In this document: in pieces, positions 52,323 through 60,438 of the stretch
Position numbering within the stretch: position 1 is the stretch's first letter
Layout: the number at the start of each line of letters is the position of its first letter
Source: Paenibacillus sp. J5C2022
GTDB taxonomy: Bacteria; Bacillota; Bacilli; Paenibacillales; Paenibacillaceae
Assembly: GCF_025567625.1 (NCBI RefSeq)
Contig: NZ_JAOQJC010000033.1
Span: 1-64,000 of the forward strand
Length of the DNA: 64,000 bases
Reading direction: 5' to 3'
Position numbers and translations under genes: made by a program
Notes under the pieces: model-generated
Seen by the model: only the letters and a program-made list of their open reading frames with translations
The model's database searches: none
Told to the model about the DNA's origin: nothing

Positions 52323-54740
52323 ATGAGTAAAGAAGTAAAAGAAGCAAGCATACAAATTACAGGCATGACTTGTGCAGCGTGTGCGACGGGTATTGAAAAA
52401 GGGTTGAATAAAATGGATGGTGTCGAGCAAGCTTCCGTCAACCTTGCGTTAGAAAAGTCGGCGATCAAATATGATCCGTCCAAACTGAGTGTATCAGATC
52501 TAGAAAAGAAAATTGAAGCACTTGGCTACGGCGTTGTGAAACAAAAAGCGGAATTTGATATTACAGGCATGACTTGTGCAAACTGTTCGTTAGGGATTGA
52601 AAAAGGGTTGAATAAAATGGAAGGCATTGCCTCGGCGACTGTCAATTTAGCGCTTGAGAGAGCAACCATCGAATTTAACCCGTCAGAAGTAACGATTGCA
52701 GACATTATTGCGAAGGTAGAGCAGCTTGGTTACGGTGCACACCAGAAGCAAGATGATAAAGAACAGGTCGATTACCGTGAAAAGGCGATTCAAGACCAGA
52801 AACGGAAATTTATTATTTCGGCCATTTTATCACTACCTTTATTATGGACGATGGTCGGGCACTTTTCATTTACATCGTTTCTATATCTGCCGGAGTTCTT
52901 AATGAATCCGTGGGTGCAAATGGCGCTTGCTGCACCGGTGCAGTTTATTATCGGGAAGCAGTTTTATGTCGGTGCTTATAAATCGCTGCGTAATGGGGCT
53001 GCAAACATGGACGTGCTCGTTGCGATGGGTACATCCGCAGCTTATTTCTACAGTGTGTATCAAGCGATCGTCACGACCGGTACACTACAAGAGCCACACC
53101 TGTACTTTGAAACAAGTGCGGTACTGATTACACTCATTGTTCTAGGGAAGTATTTTGAAGCCAAAGCTAAAGGTCGTTCGTCCGAAGCGATTAAAAAATT
53201 AATGGGCTTACAAGCAAAAACCGCGACGGTTGTACGTGAGGGTGTTGAACAAGAAATTCCCTTAGAAGAAGTCGTGATCGGAGACACTATCTTAGTGAAA
53301 CCAGGAGAAAAGATCCCAGTCGACGGTGAAATGTTAGAAGGGAATACAGCGGTAGATGAGTCAATGCTAACGGGGGAAAGTCTGCCGGTAGATAAAAAGC
53401 AAGGGGATCGGTTATTCGGCGCAACAATAAATAAAAATGGTTTTATTCAAATGAAAGCAACAAAAATTGGACGTGACACCGCGTTAGCGCAAATTATTAA
53501 AGTCGTTGAAGATGCGCAAGGTTCAAAAGCGGAAATCCAGCGTTTAGCAGACAAAATATCGGGTATATTCGTGCCCATCGTTGTTGGCATTGCGATCATC
53601 TCCTTTCTTGTCTGGATCTTGTGGATTCGTCCAGGCGAAGTGACGCCGGCCTTAGAAGTATTTATTACGATCCTTGTGATCGCGTGTCCCTGCGCGCTTG
53701 GTCTTGCTACACCAACATCAATTATGGCAGGTTCTGGTCGCGCAGCTGAATTTGGCATTTTGTTCAAAGGTGGCGAGTATTTAGAGCAAACCCAAAGCAT
53801 TGACACCGTTGTTGTGGATAAAACGGGTACAGTGACCCATGGTAAACCTGTATTAACAGATGTTGTGTTGGCTGATGGTCAAGAAGAAGAAAAGTTTTTG
53901 TCCTTAATCGGCGCAGCAGAGAAACAATCCGAACACCCCTTAGCGGAGGCCATTGTGCAAGGGATTCAAGAGAAGGGCATAGAACTTGCCAACGTTCAAT
54001 ATTTCGAAGCGGTCCCGGGTTACGGCGTGCAAGCAACGGTTTCAAGTCAAGCCGTTGTCATTGGTACACGCAAACTGATGCAACAATATGGAATCGAGGT
54101 TTCGCCGGTTCTTGCTACGATGGAGCAATTAGAGAGCGATGGTAAAACAGCGATGTTAGCTGCAATTGATGGAAAATACGCCGGGCTCGTTGCTGTAGCC
54201 GATACTGTAAAAGAGACATCGCGAGAAGCGGTGCGTCGGTTACATGAAATGGGCATCAAAGTCATTATGATGACAGGGGATAACGAGCGTACAGCACAAG
54301 CGATTGGTAAAGAGGTCGGCATTGATGCAGTCATTGCGGAAGTCCTTCCGGAAGGGAAGGCAGAAGAAGTGAAAAAATTGCAAGACCAGGGTAAAAAAGT
54401 GGCCATGGTTGGCGATGGCATTAATGACGCACCAGCGTTAGCTACAGCGGATATTGGGATGGCGATTGGTACAGGTACGGACGTAGCGATGGAAGCGGCC
54501 GATGTAACCCTCATTCGTGGGGATTTAAATAGCATTGCCGATGCGATCATCATGAGTCGTAAAACGATGCGTAACATTAAACAAAACTTATTCTGGGCAT
54601 TTGGCTACAATACGCTCGGGATTCCAATCGCAGCAATTGGGCTGCTCGCTCCATGGGTTGCGGGTGCAGCGATGGCCTTCAGTTCCGTATCGGTCGTATT
54701 AAACGCATTGCGTTTACAAAGAGTGAAATTAGAAAAGTAA
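52323..54740 (+). CDS. copA: Cu(I)-exporting P1B-1 ATPase CopA
   Basis: 805 aa. Two N-terminal HMA domains have C17-A-A-C20 and C85-A-N-C88. The transmembrane motif is CPC at 455-457, phosphorylation site Asp499 in DKTGT, and actuator TGES. It is the main Cu(I) export pump, fed by CopZ. The domains are complete and in the usual order. GAAGGA precedes ATG 52323. Confidence 0.97.
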   Translation: MSKEVKEASIQITGMTCAACATGIEKGLNKMDGVEQASVNLALEKSAIKYDPSKLSVSDLEKKIEALGYGVVKQKAEFDITGMTCANCSLGIEKGLNKMEGIASATVNLALERATIEFNPSEVTIADIIAKVEQLGYGAHQKQDDKEQVDYREKAIQDQKRKFIISAILSLPLLWTMVGHFSFTSFLYLPEFLMNPWVQMALAAPVQFIIGKQFYVGAYKSLRNGAANMDVLVAMGTSAAYFYSVYQAIVTTGTLQEPHLYFETSAVLITLIVLGKYFEAKAKGRSSEAIKKLMGLQAKTATVVREGVEQEIPLEEVVIGDTILVKPGEKIPVDGEMLEGNTAVDESMLTGESLPVDKKQGDRLFGATINKNGFIQMKATKIGRDTALAQIIKVVEDAQGSKAEIQRLADKISGIFVPIVVGIAIISFLVWILWIRPGEVTPALEVFITILVIACPCALGLATPTSIMAGSGRAAEFGILFKGGEYLEQTQSIDTVVVDKTGTVTHGKPVLTDVVLADGQEEEKFLSLIGAAEKQSEHPLAEAIVQGIQEKGIELANVQYFEAVPGYGVQATVSSQAVVIGTRKLMQQYGIEVSPVLATMEQLESDGKTAMLAAIDGKYAGLVAVADTVKETSREAVRRLHEMGIKVIMMTGDNERTAQAIGKEVGIDAVIAEVLPEGKAEEVKKLQDQGKKVAMVGDGINDAPALATADIGMAIGTGTDVAMEAADVTLIRGDLNSIADAIIMSRKTMRNIKQNLFWAFGYNTLGIPIAAIGLLAPWVAGAAMAFSSVSVVLNALRLQRVKLEK

Positions 54741-54899
54741 ATAACCATATAAAATAGATTCATGTATTGGCGGTTTTATAGCTGAAAAACAAATGGAAGT
54801 TAGCCCAGCGGTGTAATGTCAAGTAGTTAGTTTTGTGAAATTGGAAAAATAAAAGTCGAAAGTGGCAAATAACACGAAAAAAGGGATCACTAAGCTAGA

Positions 54900-56710
54900 C
54901 CCACCATGTTGTCGTAATTTTCAGACAGGCATTAAGCGTGGGTGAACTGTAAGAAGTGTAAGAATCCGGTAAATCTATGGATTCCTCCTCTCAGGTGGTG
55001 TGTACAGGGTGTTGGTCTTCAGTAGCATGAATACCAACCGTACCAATTTTCGTGCAGAAAGGACGAGTGCTCTTTTGTGCTTGTGCTTCGGTACTTCAAC
55101 ATGTTTCTTTTTGTAAAACTCAGCGTACTCAGCGTCATTCTTACGTACGGAGTCTGCAGCTTGGACCAAATAATAACGCAAGTATTTGTTCCCTGTTCGC
55201 ATACGGTAGGTTTCATCGGCTTCGAACTCGCCAGACTGGTGCTGGCTCCAAACGAGCCCCGCATACTTAGCTAAAGCGTTGTGATCACGGAAGCGGTCAA
55301 TACCGCCAATTTCCGCAAGTATTCCAGCAGCAAAGACGGGGCCTATTCCCTTGACGGAAGTAAGTGTCTGTGGGATCCCCCTCATAATTTTGGCGATCTC
55401 TTTGTCAAGTTTCTTGACCTCGGATTCCAAGTGCTGAATCACACTCAGCGTTGTTGCCATGGAGATATTCACGGGATCGCTCATCGCTTTATCTAGTCGG
55501 TAAGAGGTTCGTGCGATCTTCTTTAGATACGCAGCGATCTCCTCGGGATTGTCGAACTTGTTTTTACCCTTGTCTTGTAAGAAGGAAATAAGTTCTTCAA
55601 CAGACATCGTCATAATTTGTTCAGGCTCTAGCTCTTGAATCACAGCAAGCGAGGTGTTGCCGAACGTATTAGAAAACGGATTGTCTTGGCGCATGCCACT
55701 AAACTTTAAAAAGACCTGATTCAGGAAAAAGGTCTTGTCTCGTTTGATGTTATTGATCAAGTAAAACCGCGTGCGGGTGAGGCGCTGCAAGGCTTCGTAT
55801 TGGATGATGTCTTTCATCTCATGAGGCAGTCGTCCAAATCGCAGATGGTCTGCAATCACCCAGGCATCGATGCGGTCATTCTTGGGAAGAGCTTCGTAGC
55901 CCTTCTTGAACTTGGCCACTTTTCGCGCATTTAAGACATAAATCTGGGATTGAATGTTAGGTTCATATCCCTGAAGCTCGGTTTTCAAATAGTGAGCAAG
56001 ATGCCAGCCGAGATTGGAGGTCGCCTCCATCCCGATGCGAAGCTCTCGCGCTTCTGCTTTCGAAGCGGTGTCCAACATCTTGTGAATGAGCGTATCCGCT
56101 CCTGCTTGATCATTGGGCACGGCAAAGGAAGCTAGTGATGTACCTGTCCCATCCATGAATTGTACATGGTGAGACTTTAAGCTAACGTCTATTCCAATCA
56201 GCATTGGTGACATAGAATCACCTCCTATTGTTTAGAGAATCAAGCAAAAACTCAGACCTGGGTGCCCGTGGAAACCACCGACTTCAGCCTCGTCATTAGC
56301 ACTCATCCGCAAGCGTCCGACAATTGATGGGTGCTACGCCCCGGACGTCAAGGGAGGCGCATCCAGCGGTTAGAACATGAGTGATGGATCACGGGTAGCA
56401 GGCTTTCACAGCAGTACGCAAGCAAGAGCTTGGCCAGCAAGGGGGATAAGAAATTTCCTGAGAGGTGCTTGTTAATCCCATTGTTCCACAGGCAGGTCTG
56501 AGAAGTCTATAGCCGATGATTGACGATGAGGACATGGCTCATCTAGCGGCTACAGGTATGAAGTTTTCAAAGAGCGCATGACAAAGAAGTGCAGCTGGGA
56601 ATCAGCAGCAATGAAGATAGCTATTTCACTTCAGCTTCCTCATTCGAGGTAGAACGATAAAACAGGTGAAACGGGTAAATCGGGAATGAGGAAGCTGAAG
56701 CTTCTTTCAA
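54900..56710 (-). mobile_element. IS110-family insertion sequence (approximate limits)
   Basis: One transposase on the minus strand with a short downstream end and a long noncoding upstream side. IS110 elements have no terminal inverted repeats, so exact ends cannot be set by eye. The limits given are guesses: the short end before 54975, and the far end near the inverted repeat at 56629-56700. It separates the copper island from the sulfur genes. Confidence 0.6.
54975..56213 (-). CDS. IS110 family transposase
   Basis: 412 aa. The N-terminal RuvC-like DEDD domain begins MLIGIDVSLKSHHVQF with the first Asp, and KNDRIDAWVIADHLRFG carries later acidic residues. The C-terminal Tnp20 domain contains KGIGPVFAAGILAEIGGIDRF and the Ser-containing LVWSQHQSGEFEADE stretch. 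It recombines donor and target DNA under guidance of a bridge RNA, according to studies of IS621. ATG 56213 has AGGAGG 5' of it. It appears intact. Confidence 0.95.
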   Translation of the reverse strand: MSPMLIGIDVSLKSHHVQFMDGTGTSLASFAVPNDQAGADTLIHKMLDTASKAEARELRIGMEATSNLGWHLAHYLKTELQGYEPNIQSQIYVLNARKVAKFKKGYEALPKNDRIDAWVIADHLRFGRLPHEMKDIIQYEALQRLTRTRFYLINNIKRDKTFFLNQVFLKFSGMRQDNPFSNTFGNTSLAVIQELEPEQIMTMSVEELISFLQDKGKNKFDNPEEIAAYLKKIARTSYRLDKAMSDPVNISMATTLSVIQHLESEVKKLDKEIAKIMRGIPQTLTSVKGIGPVFAAGILAEIGGIDRFRDHNALAKYAGLVWSQHQSGEFEADETYRMRTGNKYLRYYLVQAADSVRKNDAEYAEFYKKKHVEVPKHKHKRALVLSARKLVRLVFMLLKTNTLYTPPERRNP

Positions 56711-56880
56711 ACCTGAGCCCCGACTTCCGTTCCTCGCCTTACAGGCTGCGGTACGGGTTCGGCATTGCCCTCCAGATGGGGCCCCAACTGGAAATGTATT
56801 CGATCCTCTTCCAACTGTCCGGATCAGCTGGGAAAAGATCGAAATGATCTTACAAATACTATTATACGAGGGGGAACGGC
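56214..56880 (-). ncRNA. Noncoding end of the IS110 element with a candidate bridge RNA
   Basis: About 670 bp without a gene on either strand, on the 5' side of the transposase, where IS110-group elements encode their bridge RNA. Stem arms at 56298-56307 and 56326-56335 (one G-U) and a perfect 17-bp inverted repeat at 56629-56645 and 56684-56700 with a 38-bp loop are visible. The last 170 bp probably belong to the host and include the carbonic anhydrase promoter. The RNA limits are not known. Confidence 0.4.
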
Positions 56881-57464
56881 ATGTCTTTACTAACGGATAT
56901 ATTGGAATTCAACGGTCAATTCGTTGAAGAGAAAGGGTATGAACCCTACATTACAACGAAATATCCAAATAAAAAGCTAGTTGTTTTATCCTGTATGGAT
57001 TCGCGTCTTGTTGAATTATTACCAAAGTCGATGAATCTACGTAATGGTGACGTGAAAATTGTAAAGAGTGCAGGGGCCATCGTAAACCATCCATTTGGAA
57101 GTATTATGCGTAGTATACTCGTTGCGCTTTATGAATTAAATGCAGAAGAAGTTTTCGTTGTCGGTCACTATGATTGTGGTATGAGCGCAGTGGATTCGGA
57201 AACCATGATTAAACATATGAAAGAACGCGGTATTTCGGATGAAACGTTTGATATTTAAAATACTCATCACATGATATTAACAGTTGGCTCCGCGGCTTCG
57301 GCGATGTGAAAACAAGTGTGTTAAAAAGTTGTGATGTCGTTCGAAATCACCCCTTAATAGCAAAAACAATTCCTGTACATGGTCTTGTCATGGATCCAAA
57401 GACAGGACTACTGGATCTTTTATCGGATGGAAATGCCTATATCGAAAAACGAAACAAACTATAA
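56881..57464 (+). pseudogene. Beta-carbonic anhydrase with a one-base frameshift
   Basis: Reading stops at 57258 after 125 codons, but the remaining C-terminus (INSWLRGF, NHPLIAKTIPVHGLV, ending at 57464) follows in the next frame. Inserting one T in the T-run near 57250 restores a single 194-aa frame. Zinc ligands Cys38, His96 and Cys99 and the Asp40/Arg42 dyad are intact. AGGGGGAACGGC precedes ATG 56881. It could be a real inactivation or a homopolymer reading error. It normally equilibrates CO2 and bicarbonate. Confidence 0.8.
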
Positions 57465-57469
57465 TGAAT

Positions 57470-57506
57470 AAAGGCTGTCCCAAAAATGATTCTGGACAGC
57501 CTTTTA
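57470..57506. terminator. Bidirectional terminator
   Basis: AAAGGCTGTCC pairs with GGACAGCCTTT, then TAC. It lies between the converging carbonic anhydrase and isochorismatase genes. Confidence 0.8.
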
Positions 57507-57538
57507 CTTTTAGTGGTTCATTATGATTTGACAGCTTT

Positions 57539-58084
57539 TTATTGCAAGAAATCTTCGGTAGAAGTTACAGTCGCATACATTCCGTCAAGTGCACTGACAA
57601 ACGCATAATGAACCTGTTCAGCTGGAACGACCTTATCTTGGTAGGATAAGTCTCTCGTTGCACATGCATCTTCAATTAGTGTTGTTTCATAGCCAAGATC
57701 CACTGCGGCTCTGACTGTGGCGTCAATACACATATGTGTCATCATACCGACAACCACTACCTTTGTTGCTTCTTTTTCTTTTAATTTACTTTCCAATTCA
57801 GTCTTTAGAAAGCTGTTGGGGAAATGTTTTTTGATAATGCTTTCGCTTTCTAATGGCAAAACAGCGTTATTAATTTCTACTCCTTCCGTATCTGGAAGAA
57901 AGAACCCTAACCTAGGATCAGCTGCGATATGTTGGACATGGAAAATGTTATCTTTGTGATTTTGCCTAAACCATTCAAGTACTTTCGCAGCATTAGCGGC
58001 TGCTTTCTCGGGGTTACTTAATTCCATCTTTCCATTTGGAAAGTAGTCATTTTGAATATCTACAATAATTAGAGCTGTGCTCAT
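57539..58084 (-). CDS. Isochorismatase-family cysteine hydrolase
   Basis: 181 aa. Catalytic Asp9 (IIVDIQNDYF), Lys near 85-86 and Cys119 (MMTHMCIDAT) are in place. The family includes nicotinamidases and amidohydrolases; the substrate is not evident. It is divergent from an Lrp-type regulator with 121 bp between starts, suggesting control by that regulator. Confidence 0.9.
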   Translation of the reverse strand: MSTALIIVDIQNDYFPNGKMELSNPEKAAANAAKVLEWFRQNHKDNIFHVQHIAADPRLGFFLPDTEGVEINNAVLPLESESIIKKHFPNSFLKTELESKLKEKEATKVVVVGMMTHMCIDATVRAAVDLGYETTLIEDACATRDLSYQDKVVPAEQVHYAFVSALDGMYATVTSTEDFLQ

Positions 58085-58205
58085 TGTTCTCCACCTCGTT
58101 TAGAGTATTTTGGTACATTATAATCATATATCGTATATTGATTTTTATCGATAAGTTGGCGAAACACTTTTACCTTAAAAAATTTCACGGCGAAAGGAAT
58201 CTACT

Positions 58206-58646
58206 ATGGAACTTGATCATGTTGATTTTCAGATCCTTCGGTTACTATCCGAAAACTCACGTATTCAATGGAAAGACCTAGGGGAACAAATTCATATGAC
58301 AGGACAGGCGGTAGGGAATCGTATAAAAAAACTGGAGGAAAGTGGTGTAATTAAAGCCTACTCTGTAATAGTTGATGAATTGAAAATAGGACTTACTTAC
58401 ACAGCGTTCGTCATTATTTATATGAAAACGGCAAACCATGGTTCATTTATAAGGTTAATGAATGATCGAAATGAAGTATTGGAAGTCCACCGAGTATCGG
58501 GAGAAGGTTGTTACCACTTAAAGATAATGGTTAACTCTCAAGAACAATTGAATTCATTTCTTGAAAAAATGCTTGAGTTTGGGAACTATGCTGTATATCT
58601 TTCCATACAAGAGATTAAACTACAAAATCCATTGACTGCCCTATAA
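58206..58646 (+). CDS. Lrp/AsnC family regulator
   Basis: 146 aa. An N-terminal winged helix-turn-helix (DFQILRLLSENSRIQWKDLG, GQAVGNRIKKLEESGVI) and a C-terminal RAM (ligand) domain (YTAFVIIYMKT, EVHRVSGEGCYHLKIMV). It probably controls the divergent isochorismatase gene. The ATG is preceded by GAAAGGAATC. Confidence 0.92.
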   Translation: MELDHVDFQILRLLSENSRIQWKDLGEQIHMTGQAVGNRIKKLEESGVIKAYSVIVDELKIGLTYTAFVIIYMKTANHGSFIRLMNDRNEVLEVHRVSGEGCYHLKIMVNSQEQLNSFLEKMLEFGNYAVYLSIQEIKLQNPLTAL

Positions 58647-58687
58647 CAAAAGGGATTACACCTAAACGATAGGGGCAAATTCAGTAG

Positions 58688-58716
58688 TTGACAGTATACC
58701 CACACGGGTATAAGAT
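58688..58716 (+). promoter_or_regulatory. cstR promoter with CstR operator
   Basis: TTGACA (58688-58693), 17 bp, TAAGAT (58711-58716). The operator TATACCC-ACAC-GGGTATA (58695-58712) occupies the spacer. Half-sites are 4 bp apart at the ACCC/GGGT level, giving a 16-bp core in place of the 17-bp core of the CsoR sites. Confidence 0.85.
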
Positions 58717-58795
58717 GATATTTAACAGTGAATAATACTTCTTATAAACTATAGATAAATCTGGTCAAGAAAATAAGCTTAGGAGGTGAATTTCT

Positions 58796-59056
58796 ATGGA
58801 ATACAATGATCAACTTAAAAATAGAGTAAAACGCATGGAAGGGCAACTCCGTGGAATTTTGAAGATGATGGAAGAGAACCAAGATTGCAAAAAGGTCATT
58901 ACGCAATTGTCGGCTGTTCGTTCGGCGATTGATAGAACAATCGGTGTGATTGTAAGTTCAAACTTAGTCGAATGTGTGCAAGCAGTAGAGAAAAATGGAG
59001 AAAAAACAGATGAACTTATTAAAGAAGCTGTTAACTTGCTTGTAAAAAGCAGGTAA
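58796..59056 (+). CDS. cstR: Persulfide-sensing repressor CstR (CsoR family)
   Basis: 86 aa. Cys31 (QDCKKV) and Cys60 (LVECVQ) are present, but the His of CsoR is Asn56 (SSNLVEC). Loss of the His is the mark of CstR, which senses persulfides through a di- or trisulfide bond and not copper. Its operator lies in its own promoter and a second before the rhodanese gene. AGGAGGTG precedes ATG 58796. Confidence 0.92.
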   Translation: MEYNDQLKNRVKRMEGQLRGILKMMEENQDCKKVITQLSAVRSAIDRTIGVIVSSNLVECVQAVEKNGEKTDELIKEAVNLLVKSR

Positions 59057-59091
59057 ACATTTTAGGGTGGAATGTTTTTTTACTCATTTCA

Positions 59092-59107
59092 ATACCCATC
59101 AGGGTAT
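59092..59107 (+). promoter_or_regulatory. CstR operator before the rhodanese operon
   Basis: ATACCC-ATCA-GGGTAT, a perfect palindrome with the same 16-bp core as the cstR operator. It lies 20 bp before the start at 59128. The -35/-10 elements around it are weak by eye. Confidence 0.8.
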
Positions 59108-59127
59108 GAAAAAAAGGGGGTTAAGAA

Positions 59128-59490
59128 GTGGAATACGTACCCTACATCGTTATTGCTTTTTTCTTGTTTCTCATCTTGCAACGAGCTTTACCAACAAAAG
59201 GGGTTAGACAACTATCGACAACAGAGTTGAAAAAGGAACTAAAGAACAAGGATAAGCAATTTATTGATGTCCGAACACCGGGTGAATTTAACGGAAATCA
59301 TATCAAAGGTTTTACAAATATTCCTCTCCACCAACTTTCACAAAAAGGGGATCAGGAGCTTTCCAAGGAAAAAGAAGTAATTGTTATTTGTCAAAGCGGG
59401 ATGAGGAGCCAACAAGCGAGTAGGAAGCTGAAGAAAATGGGATTTACAAAAGTGGCTAACGTAAAAGGTGGCATGAGTGCTTGGCATTAA
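59128..59490 (+). CDS. Membrane-anchored rhodanese
   Basis: 120 aa, GTG start. One N-terminal membrane helix (PYIVIAFFLFLILQRAL) and a rhodanese domain with DVRTPGEFNGNHI and active-site Cys88 in VICQSGMRS. It transfers sulfane sulfur at the membrane. It is the first gene of the CstR-controlled operon; AAGGGGG lies upstream. Confidence 0.88.
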   Translation: MEYVPYIVIAFFLFLILQRALPTKGVRQLSTTELKKELKNKDKQFIDVRTPGEFNGNHIKGFTNIPLHQLSQKGDQELSKEKEVIVICQSGMRSQQASRKLKKMGFTKVANVKGGMSAWH

Positions 59491-59511
59491 TGAGTTGCGA
59501 GGAGGATTACG

Positions 59512-59814
59512 ATGAAAGAAATAACGGCGAAGCAAGTGGTGTCTCTAATCGAAGAAGGAAAGATGTTAAATATGATCGATGTGCGTGAAACAGATGAAAT
59601 AGCGGAAGGGAAAATTCCGGGAGCTAAGCATATTCCACTAGGACTCATTGAGTTTCGTATGCATGAATTAGATAAGGCCAAGGAATATATTATGGTTTGC
59701 CGTTCCGGCGGAAGAAGTGGTCGCGCAACTGAATTTCTTGAAAGCCATGGTTTTAACGTCATCAACATGGAGGGAGGCATGCTTGCTTGGGAAGGGGAAG
59801 TGGTAATAGGATGA
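59512..59814 (+). CDS. Cytosolic rhodanese
   Basis: 100 aa single rhodanese domain, DVRETDEIAEGKIPGAKHI and active Cys63 in CRSGGRSG. It works with the other rhodaneses in handling persulfides or thiosulfate. GAGGAGG lies before ATG 59512. It ends in a 4-bp overlap with the methyltransferase gene (ATGA). Confidence 0.9.
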   Translation: MKEITAKQVVSLIEEGKMLNMIDVRETDEIAEGKIPGAKHIPLGLIEFRMHELDKAKEYIMVCRSGGRSGRATEFLESHGFNVINMEGGMLAWEGEVVIG

Positions 59815-60407
59815 ACCAATGGGATACTCGCTTTCGCACAGAGAATTACGTGTATGGCAAGGAACCGAATGTCTTTTTAACGGAATTTCAGAAGAAAATA
59901 AAAGTTTCCGGTGATGCTTTAGCGATCGCCGAAGGGGAAGGGCGTAATGCGGTTTACTTAGCGGAACAGGGCATGAATGTCACGGCATGGGATTATGCAG
60001 AATCGGGACTCGTGAAAACGAAACAGCTTGCAGATGAACGAGGTGTAGTGGTCTCGACTGAACTTATAGATTTGAATGAGGCCAATTGGGATAACGCTAA
60101 GTGGGATGAAATCGTATGTATTTTCGGCCATTTCCCAGCGGAGCTCCGGCAAAAAACACTTCGAGGTGTAAAGGAAGCTGTGAAGCCGGGTGGTTATTTT
60201 TTGACAGAGGTATATTCCCATAATCAGCTCCCTTATGGCAGCGGCGGGCCGCAGAATCTGGATTTTTTATATAAACCGGAAGAGATTTTAGAAACTTTTG
60301 CAGATTGGCGTATGGTTCATTTTTTCTTGGGAGAGGTTGTTCGTCACGAAGGAGAACTCCATCATGGGCTGTCCCATGTGATTCAATTTGTTGGGCAAAA
60401 ACCGTAA
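59811..60407 (+). CDS. Class I SAM-dependent methyltransferase, TehB-like
   Basis: 198 aa. The SAM-binding segment is LAIAEGEGRNAVYLAEQG and the TehB-like features are YVYGKEPNVFL and PGGYFLTEVYSH. It could methylate a thiol, tellurite or selenite. Start ATG 59811 overlaps the rhodanese stop; a longer frame from 59787 is not needed. Its place in the sulfur operon suggests a small-molecule thiol substrate. Confidence 0.8.
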   Translation: MNQWDTRFRTENYVYGKEPNVFLTEFQKKIKVSGDALAIAEGEGRNAVYLAEQGMNVTAWDYAESGLVKTKQLADERGVVVSTELIDLNEANWDNAKWDEIVCIFGHFPAELRQKTLRGVKEAVKPGGYFLTEVYSHNQLPYGSGGPQNLDFLYKPEEILETFADWRMVHFFLGEVVRHEGELHHGLSHVIQFVGQKP

Positions 60408-60438
60408 CATGATCAAAATGGAAGAAGGGTGATTACAG

